This document shows, piece by piece, positions 26,201 through 35,200 of a DNA stretch of 35,503 nt. Under the pieces are notes generated by a model. That model was not told where the DNA came from, ran no database searches, and worked only from the letters and a program-made list of their open reading frames with translations. The number at the start of each line of letters is the position of its first letter. Position 1 is the stretch's first letter. Both the position numbers and the translations under genes were made by a program. The DNA lies in assembly GCA_002344825.1 (NCBI GenBank), contig DDUN01000054.1, forward strand, positions 28,869-64,371, in the 5' to 3' direction. This stretch comes from Candidatus Multiplicimicrobium inquinatum. GTDB taxonomy: Bacteria; Omnitrophota; Omnitrophia; Omnitrophales; Aquincolibacteriaceae.

Positions 26201-29200
26201 TTTCCGCTAAACTTGACGGCACCGCTGGCGCCGCGAACCTCAAAGTCCTGAAGAGCGATTTGCCAAGCCGAAGTCTTGGTGTCTTTAGAATAATGAACCG
26301 TACCGAGCTTTTCACCATCCGTACGGTAAAGCCCGATGGCGAATTCCTGCAGGTTATTTCTGATCGCAATATTTAGCACACCGGAGAAAAATTGATTGAG
26401 CGTGTCTAAATTACCCGCAGCGTTATAAAGCAGAGCGTCTTTACCGTAAGTCGCGGCAAGCTCATAAATTTCTTTCATGGCGGCAAGCACGTTTTCGCCG
26501 GTGGCGCCGCGCAGCATCAAATCAAACCGGCCGAATTCACCCTGAATAAAGGTGTTAAGCGTCACATCGTTTGCGCGGATCTTCAGGTCGAATGTCAGCG
26601 TGACTTTATCGTTAATGCGCATTTGCAGATTTTTAACAGTGATTTCACCGCTGAAAAGGTTTTGATTGTTTCTGACGAGCTCCTGCAAATCCGCCGTAAA
26701 GTTTTTAAGCACGCCAAAATCTTTCATATCGGAATTCGCATATTTCGCCATCACATCGCCGATCATGCGCATTCCGTTCAGGGCGTTCTCCATATTGGTC
26801 GAAAGCGACCCGATGCGGATACCGTCTTTGAAATCAAATTCATAAGCGACACTCGTGGCCGTAATTGTAAAATCAACATTGGTAAATGTTCCCCACTCAG
26901 TTCCGGTGAGAGTTAATTTATCCAGTTTGAAACTGACGCTGCGGACATCCGAGCGGTTTTGCAGCATCGACTGAATTGTGTCGCCGAAGGAAGTTAAGTG
27001 GTTTTCGTTATAAACATTGAATTGCCCGCTATAAAGCGAATCCATTTTACTCATCACGCTGCTCATGAACTGACGCGCGGCAGCTTCACTCACGGCATCC
27101 ACCTTGGTATTAAACCGATTGCCCAACCCGTCGATCACTTCAACATCAAATTGTTCAAAAGTTCCGCCGGCCTCGATATAACCTTTGTAGCCGACATCGG
27201 TAAAATATTTATCCGCTTCAAAAGACGGAATATCCTGTGCGCCGAGCCCCACAACCCGCGCGGCAAAACTCATGGCCTCCGCGCTAAAGTCTTTTAACGG
27301 TGCGAAAATAAGCGTGTCACCCTGTTTGTTGCGCATCGCAAGCCCATGGGTCAGATCATTGTTTCCATCCAGCATGACTTTGTAATTTCCGACAAGAAAT
27401 TTATCAAAGTAAATGGAGTTAAAAATATCCATCTCCGTACGGTCAAATGTCAACATAACGGAAGCAACCTTTTCGCGGTTACGGCTCATTGACGCGCCAA
27501 TCGTTATGCCGCGCTGAAAGGCACCTTCGAGAGAGTTGGCTATCATGCTGCCTAGCGGCGCAAGCTGCTGAGCTATTGCCGGATCCAACCCCAGTCGGGT
27601 TAATCCGGCCGCGAGCATTTCAGTGCGGAAATTATTAATCATGTATTGGCTTGAGCTATTTAAAGTATCCGCCGACATTCTCGCAAGGCTAAGCTCGTGG
27701 AGCCCGAACGCGCTGCCTGCAATCGATGTTAAAAAACCGCGCAGGGCGCCGTTAACCGCATTTGCTAAGATTGGGTTTTTAATTCCTGCTTTTTCAATAA
27801 TCCTGTTCACAATTTCGGGAATAACCACATCCGTAACAATTCGATAAAATACAAGTGATAGCTTTTGGTCAAAAGTCATACCCATGATTAAATTTTGATT
27901 TTGAGGAGTTACCAAGTCTCCGGCAAGCAAGCTGGAGTATTTCGGATCATTTAAGTTGTTCGGAGTTAGCGGGGAGGAGTGCCCTGCCAATGATTTTGAT
28001 AAAGCGCCCGCGACGGCGGAAAACGCGGCTGCGGCGAAAGACATTAATGCCACTTGTCCCCAATTGACCGAGCCGGTCGCAAGGTAACTGACTGTGGCAT
28101 TGACTGCCAGACCGATAACACCGTTAACAATGGTTGTTGCTATCAGCCCCATAAATCCGGATTGTCCATAAGAGGCAAAAAGATTTCCCAGAGTCTTTGA
28201 AATTCCTCCTAAAACGTTTCCAATCGCGTTGGAAACAATTTCACCAATCGGAACAAAAGCCTGAATAAGTGAAACACCGAATGAGACCAAAGCGGCACTG
28301 AAGCTTCCGGTTTGAACATAAACGTTAACCGCGTTCAACGCGCCAACAACAACAGCGGCAATAGTCGTCTGTAACGCGGTCCAGCCGGCCCAGAGACCCA
28401 ATGTCGCACCGCCGGTAAAAACGGCCAACACAATCGCAAGAACCTGAATAATAATTCCAAAAGCTTTTGCAAAGCCGCTCTGTTTCGCCTGCTGGTAAGT
28501 GTAGGAAGCACCCGCCTGAAATTTTCCGTCGGTAAAGCCTACCTGCGAAAGACTTAATCCCTTGGAATTCGCGTAGCTGCGCGCGTAATCTTCCGTAATA
28601 AAGATCATGTCTTTTTGCGGCTTGCTTCCGCAGCCGCCGCCGCCCTTCTGGGTTACGTCAACGCCGCCGACTTTGCCGCCGTGAAAAACAAAGCTCATGC
28701 TGTCGTAATTTCCGCGATTTCTAACGACATTGCGGAGGGCAGCCGCTTCTTCCAGCGAATACATTTTTTTGCCGCCGACTTTCACGCCATACTTCATCGC
28801 TTCGCGGGCAACCTGCTCATATTTTTTCAGAAGTTTTTCAAGTTTCGCTAAGTTATTGCTTCTGGCGGCTTTATTGATGTCCTTCGTCATCTTTTTAAGT
28901 TCTTTTTCCAGCTTAGCCGCTTTTCTTTGTGCTTCACGCTGCGCGGCAAGTTGGCGCTGATATTCCTGCTCTTCCTGCCACGAAGGTCCGCCGCTGATCA
29001 TTTCTTTGTGCTCGCCCGTCTTATTTCCGGCGGCGTCAAATGTGGTGTGGCCGGCCCAATCCCAGTTTCTTGTTCCTTCACGCGTAATTCTCCAGGAACT
29101 TTTCGCGACTTGTCCGTTTGCGTGATAGGTTTGCTCTACTTTTTGAAGCTGAACCACGTATTGACGGGTCTCCCAATGACTGGTTTCCATATCCAGTTCG

Positions 29201-32200
29201 TTATAGGTATAGGAATAAGTCTTCCAATATTGGGTTTCCGCTCCGCCGCTGCCGTCTTTGCTGTAGCTTTGCTTGGAGGAAGAAGTGACGCGGCCGTAAG
29301 TATCGTAAATAAAACTGTCTTCATTGCTTGCCCAGCCGCCCAATGCCGCGTTGCCGCGTTTCGAAAAATTGGAGTAGGAAATTGAAAAGACACGGTTGCC
29401 TAAAGTGTCGTTACGCGTTACCGACGTATGCGAATCGTCATCGGCATACCAATCACCCTTTGAGTTTTTGTAATAGCTTTGGGTCGTAATGGTCGTTCCA
29501 TATTGATCATAACCGTAGGAGGAACGAGATTTCCAATAACCCGTAAACCAGAATTCATCGGTATGTGAAACTTTTTCAGCTCCGCGCATTCCCGTGTAAT
29601 AAGTAAATACCGTGTTCTTCCGGGCTTCATTGGTGCTGCCATGGTCAATTTCAAGAGTTTGAATAAGCCGGCGCGAAACAAGGTTGTCATATTGATAAGT
29701 CGTGGTTTTGATATTGTAAGCCTGCACTGCGGGATTTCCCTCTTTCAGCACGCCGTATTTGCGCGTCTCCCAACGTAAACCGTAAGCGTAATGGGTTTCA
29801 GAAACAAACCACCCGCTGCGTGCTTTTTCAGTCGAAGAAAGCAGTGTGCCGTTTTCGTGATAGTTGTATTCGGTTGTATTTAAACTCGGATAGATTGTGT
29901 TTTTGCGCTGACGAGCGGTGCCCGTGGAGTAATCCATCTCAAGAGTGGAAGTGGTTACGAAACCGCTCGGAATATAGTTGTAAAGACCGGCTTGCGACCA
30001 GTCTTTAATCGCGGTATACGCATAAGCCTGTGTTGTCGCAAAGAGAATTTCATTCTCATGTGAGCCGGTTCCATACGTATTGATTTCAACACTGGCGATA
30101 CTGCCCCAGTCGTTATAACGCTCAGTCCGTAATGCTTTTTCAATCGATGAATTGGTGTCGTAATAAGTCTTACTGTCAATCGACCGCTTTTGAAGACCGT
30201 TGACTTCATAAGTATGAGTTTCCGATAAACGTGATTCGGTGCTGTACTTGTATTCCGTGTAAGTGTAGTTACCCGAAAGCAACGCGGCATTTAAATCAGT
30301 CTGTTTCAACGAGAAGTCATAGCGGTAAACAATTTGGTTTCCATACTGCAATGAAGCGGTTGCCTGCGTTGTGAACGGCAATGCCGGAATCGCCGGAATT
30401 TTTCCCGCGGCAATCAATTCAAGTCCTGAATTGGTTACGGCAAAACCGGTGATAAATGTCCCCTCAGCCGTGATTTCAGTTGTCACCTGATAAGCTAAAA
30501 TCGGAAGCAGGTTGCGGCTGACGCCATTTTCATCCACGGCGTAATAGTATTCATTTTTTGTTTCGGTTGTGCGGACACGGAAAACGGGCGCAGCGGGGGC
30601 AATGGTCGTATTTTCGTAGCTATAGTTCACGGTTTTATCAACTTGTCCGACTTTATTAAAAAAAGTTCTGCCAGTTAATTGATGACGCATATCCGCCGAA
30701 ACTGCTGTTCCGCGGTAAAAAGTTTGGAATTGATCCTGGCTGACAAGATTCCCGGCCTGGTCGTATTGGCTGAAAGCCCGGCGGGTTTCATACACTGCCG
30801 CCGTTCCGTCTGTGAATTGATTCGCAAGCACAGCACCGGAAGCTCCCGTCGGAATCGGACTATACTCAATCGTTACCGCCGCCAACCCGCCGTAAATTTT
30901 CGCGTTATACGCGCTCATGCTGTACGTTTCAGGTTCAGCGCCTTCGACATTTCCCTTAAGATTAAGCAGTTGCATTTGAGAGCTGTAGCCGGCTGATGTC
31001 GTATAGATTGTTCGGCGAACTAACCGATCCGCTTCGGCGGAACTCGCAGCCGGGCGAGCCGTAAGAGTGAAGTCCGCGTTTTGGCCAATGATGCGGTATT
31101 CGCGGGTTTCATATAAGCGGGCATCACCGGTATATCCGCCGTCCGTGTGATAAAGGTAATCAATGTAACTGTCTTCGTTACCGTTGAAATAATTAACCGT
31201 CCGTAAAAGTGATTTTCCGTCTGCGGTGTAATAATTGACCGAAGCAATTTTTTCCGAAAGCGCTGGAGCCGCCCAATTGGTTGATTGATAAAAAAGAGTT
31301 CCATCCTGACGATAAATCGGCGTCGTTGAAGCCGCCACCGGAGTTGAAGTAACCGTGTAATTTGTTGTGCTGATCAAGACGCCCCGCTCATCAAAATCAT
31401 TCAGCGAATAGCCGGAAAGAGTAGACGCTAATTCATAAGCGCCGGCAGTGGAACCTTCATGGACGCGGAACTCATCCACAAGCACAGTTTCAGTGAGAGA
31501 CTGAACGTTAGAACGGACACTATTCCAACCCGCAAATCCGGAAGCCCGGGTTAAAACTGTCTGCGTATCACGATCCATCAGATAAACGGACGTCGCTCCG
31601 TTGGAGGACTCAAAGCGGAATGTGTAATTTCCCTTTAACGAACGAGGAATATTGTCCTGCAAAAGATTCCATTGCCCGCCGGAGAAATACCAAAGCTGCA
31701 TATGGGACGGATTGGCGCTGAAATAGGGAAAATTAGCTGTCTTAACTCCGTCATTCACTTCCACAAGCTTGAAGGCGCGATAAAGTTCGGGCATCGCGGG
31801 ATTGTATGGGCCGTTTTCAAACAAAAAGGAGGCGCTTTCCAGATTAAGACTATTCGCATAGTCCGCGCTGATCCCGAAGCCGGAAATAGAAAAATCGAGG
31901 TCCATTCCAAACTGCGGTGAGATCGCGTAAGACTTACTGACCATAAAATTAGCGGTTCTGGCCGCGTTGGAACCCAAGATATCCGGATTGCGCTGAAGAA
32001 CTGCTTTACCGTTTTGCACATTGACATTGCCGTACATGTCCCAGCCATCATGGTTTGTCGGTGTACCAACCGCGCTTGTGGGCCGCGCAACAAAGAACGC
32101 GGAAATATCCGTAATGCGGGCTTCTGTGTATGCGGTGCTTGATTGACGGAATCCCGTGGACGAAAGCCGAATGTATCGGGCGCTTTGCGCGGAAAAATTA

Positions 32201-35200
32201 ACAATCTGGCTTCCGGAAAAAGTTTGTTCTTCCAACGTATTTGAAACCGTGCGCCAATCAATTCCATTAACGGAAACTTCTATTTTATAGTCGCCGTAAA
32301 TATGCGCGGCACCCGTCGGCGGCATAAAATAAGTGAAATCAACCTGGTTGATCATACGGATGGATCCCAAATCAACCTGGGCAATTTGCATTAACTCATC
32401 AACACTCGAAACTTTCGCATTAAAATAAGTGGCTGTACCGACTGCGGTTAAGGTGCTGGTGCCGCCGTCAATCAGCGCCTGCTCATATTTTGCTTCAATC
32501 GCGCCGTCCGCGTTAGGCGCCAGCTTAGAAATGGTCGCGCCCATTGAAACCTGCGCGTAGTCGAGCTGTTTGTTGTAACGCGCTTCGATTTCATGAATAA
32601 CAATTTTATTGCTGGTATTATTGTCATCCGCCACAAAGAAACGAATAAAGCGAACTTCCCGCTCGTTAAAATTAAGCCGTTGTACACCTTGAAAGTTCAA
32701 ATCCATTCCGGTGCCGTCAAAGATGGTCGTCCAATCCGCGGCATTATGATCAATTCCGGTTGTGGAAACCTGTATTTTAATATTACGGTAGTAATAAGAC
32801 TTCGTCGCATCAAAAAGATGCAGCGTGATTTCATTAATCAAACGAGTTCCGGAAGCTCCGCATGTGCCTGTTGAAGGACAAAGATCCAGCTTTCCAAGAT
32901 AGTAAAGCGCTTCCGTATCCACCACCCCATTCACTTTGACCGGTGTTACTGCCGCGCTTAAATTTCGTCCCAGCGTGTCATATCCGGTCGCGCTATCAAT
33001 ATTGCCGTCAAGAACCGAATCCCAGCCGTAAACAACCGTGGGCAAAGGCACGGTGGCTTTAAATGCGGCGCTTGCTGCCATGGGTGAAATAAATTTTGAT
33101 CCCATCGCGGCATTGGCATAATTTGTCTCCGCGACATAGCGTGCGCCCAGTTCTTCGATGCGGGGAAATTCGGATGCGGCCGCACTTTTCCACTTGCTGG
33201 CGAAGATTTTAATGAAACGTACGGTTTGAGCTTCAAACTGAACAGACTGCCGGCCTTCATAAGAAGCGGCGGATGAAGATGTGTCGATCACAGTCGTAAA
33301 AGTGCCGGGCTGACTCGCGTTGTTCGGATCCGTTGTCGCAACCTGAATTTTATAATTATTGAGACCGGTGTTTTTGAGTATCGAAAGATCAATCGTGTTG
33401 ATCAAACGTTCCTGTCCGAGATCAATCACGCCCATTTCAACCAACTCTTCATTTTCTGATTTATCCAGCGTTGTGCCGGCAAACTTACCCTGGAAATAAG
33501 AAGCTGAATCACCATCGATTAAATTTGAAAACGCATAAGTGCCATTCGTAAAATGTGGATTTGAGCTGTGAACCTTAGCGCCCATGACCGCGTTGGCATA
33601 ATTTGCGGATGACGGCAATTCAACCAAACGAGCAGTTACATCTTCAAGATGGGCATATCCGTTCACATTACTTCCCGAGGACAGAATGCGAATGTATCTT
33701 ACGGCGCGGCTACTGAAATAAAATTTCTCTAACCCATTAAAGCTGCGTTCGGGAATATTATTTCCGTCAAATACCCGATCCCAGATTAATTCTCCGTTCG
33801 CATCCCGTGTACCATCGGAAATTTCAACCTGCACGTTCTTAAATTGGTAACGTGTTGTTTCTGCGTCGTAAAAATGAACTCCAATTTCATTGATGGTGCG
33901 GGTGCCGCACGCGCCGCTATTGCAAAGATCAATAATTCCGACTTCTTTGACGGCCTCGGTTGAGCCGAACGTACTGAAGGATGTTCCCGTCGTGTGATAG
34001 CCGATGGCATATCCGTCTTTCTGATTATCAATCAGATAGCGCAGTCCGTAAAAGTCCTGCTGATCCTCACCCACACAAGAAATTCTGCCACCGCAAGGAT
34101 CCGCGTCAGAATAAATACGCTGAACGTAAGTTGTTGTGAATTCGTCACCGTATTTTTTTGTCTGCAATTGCCCGTCTGCACGAGCCTGCAAATAATTGAT
34201 TTGCAAATTATTATCCGCGGTTGATCCCACGGATTGGTTATTCAGCCATGTTAAACGGATATTTTGGTATCGACCCGTGATATCTGCCGGAATCGCAATA
34301 CTGCCGGTTTGAGCTCCTACGGTCGCGCTAATCTGCATGATCCCGATGGATTCCCATGTTCCAAGACTGGTTTCAATTTCAACTTGAATGTCGAATTTAG
34401 ATCCCGCAACGGGTGATTTTGTACCGTAAGGAATATTTTGAACATTGAGCTCAAGCCGACGTTCCCCCGTTCCAAAATCAACCTGATTGAAAATAACCGG
34501 CACGGTATCACTGTAATTCGCAACGCTGCGCCCGGTAACTCCTTTCCATCCGATCCAGCCTGTTCCCGATGCGGTTACGGCCGGATTTGTAAATGTCTTC
34601 AAAACACCCGCGCCCAATGTTGATGAAGCATAATTCATCTCTGTGTTCAACTTAGCGGAGAGTTCCTCAATACGGGTGTAATGATCGTAATTTGTTCCGG
34701 AAGCATAGATACGGATATAACGCACCACGCGCTGTTCGAAGTTGATGGTTTGTAAATCCTGAAAGTTCAGATTTTTGTTTGTACCGTCAAAGAGGGTGTC
34801 CCACGCAATGCCATCCGTTGAAACATCAACACGGAAATTGTAATGAAATTCGGCGTAATTACGCTTCCAGAAATCAACTCCAATTTCATTAATGAGCCTG
34901 TTTTGTCCCAAATCTAAAGTTCCGAATTCAATCAATGCTTCATCGCCCGATTTGGAGGCGTTATAACCATACTGATTCGCATTGTCCCCCGCAATGTTGT
35001 CAGTGAGAAAATCCATTCCGCCCAAATCATTTCCGCCGGCCGGTTTAAAGACTGAGCCCATGGCTGATTTTGCGAAGTCCACATTGGTTAAAATTTCGGG
35101 TGCTTGTGCCGTTTGCGGGCCGATATTTTTATTCATGCGCACTTGAATTTCTTCGATTGTGACATAGCCGTATGTCCGATCGCCCGATGACAGAACACGC

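Larger units (their letters stand above)
17830..27460 (-). repeat. Very long beta-rich repetitive region of unknown fold (~3,200 aa)
   Basis: Residues about 2652-5860. The sequence is built of short strands separated by G-D/N turns, with recurring local motifs such as [GA]-D-R-[IVMF]-[LIM]: GGDRI, NGDRF, GGDRI, KGDRM, SADRV, SADRM and AADRF. The early part (2652-3300) has repeated QFxxxxNL and FxxG strand pairs (MRQFQFIENNLAAGL, MENLSFQFFF). It contains no cysteine, no hydrophobic helix and no recognisable catalytic motif. Shape could be a beta-solenoid or propeller chain, which is inference. It lies between the two hydrophobic blocks, so it may be an extended stalk or a passenger. No named family is claimed. 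Confidence 0.6.

Noticed and set aside
28480..28980. A nuclease or deaminase toxin domain after the YD-like repeats
   Set aside because: The segment is a charged coiled coil and a Gly-rich linker with no catalytic signature, and the protein continues far beyond.
3091..34623. Dozens of plus-strand and off-frame ORFs of 60-150 codons within the giant gene
   Set aside because: They are antisense or shifted shadows of the long frame, with low-complexity Arg/Ser/Pro-rich translations, no family pattern and no consistent ribosome binding sites.
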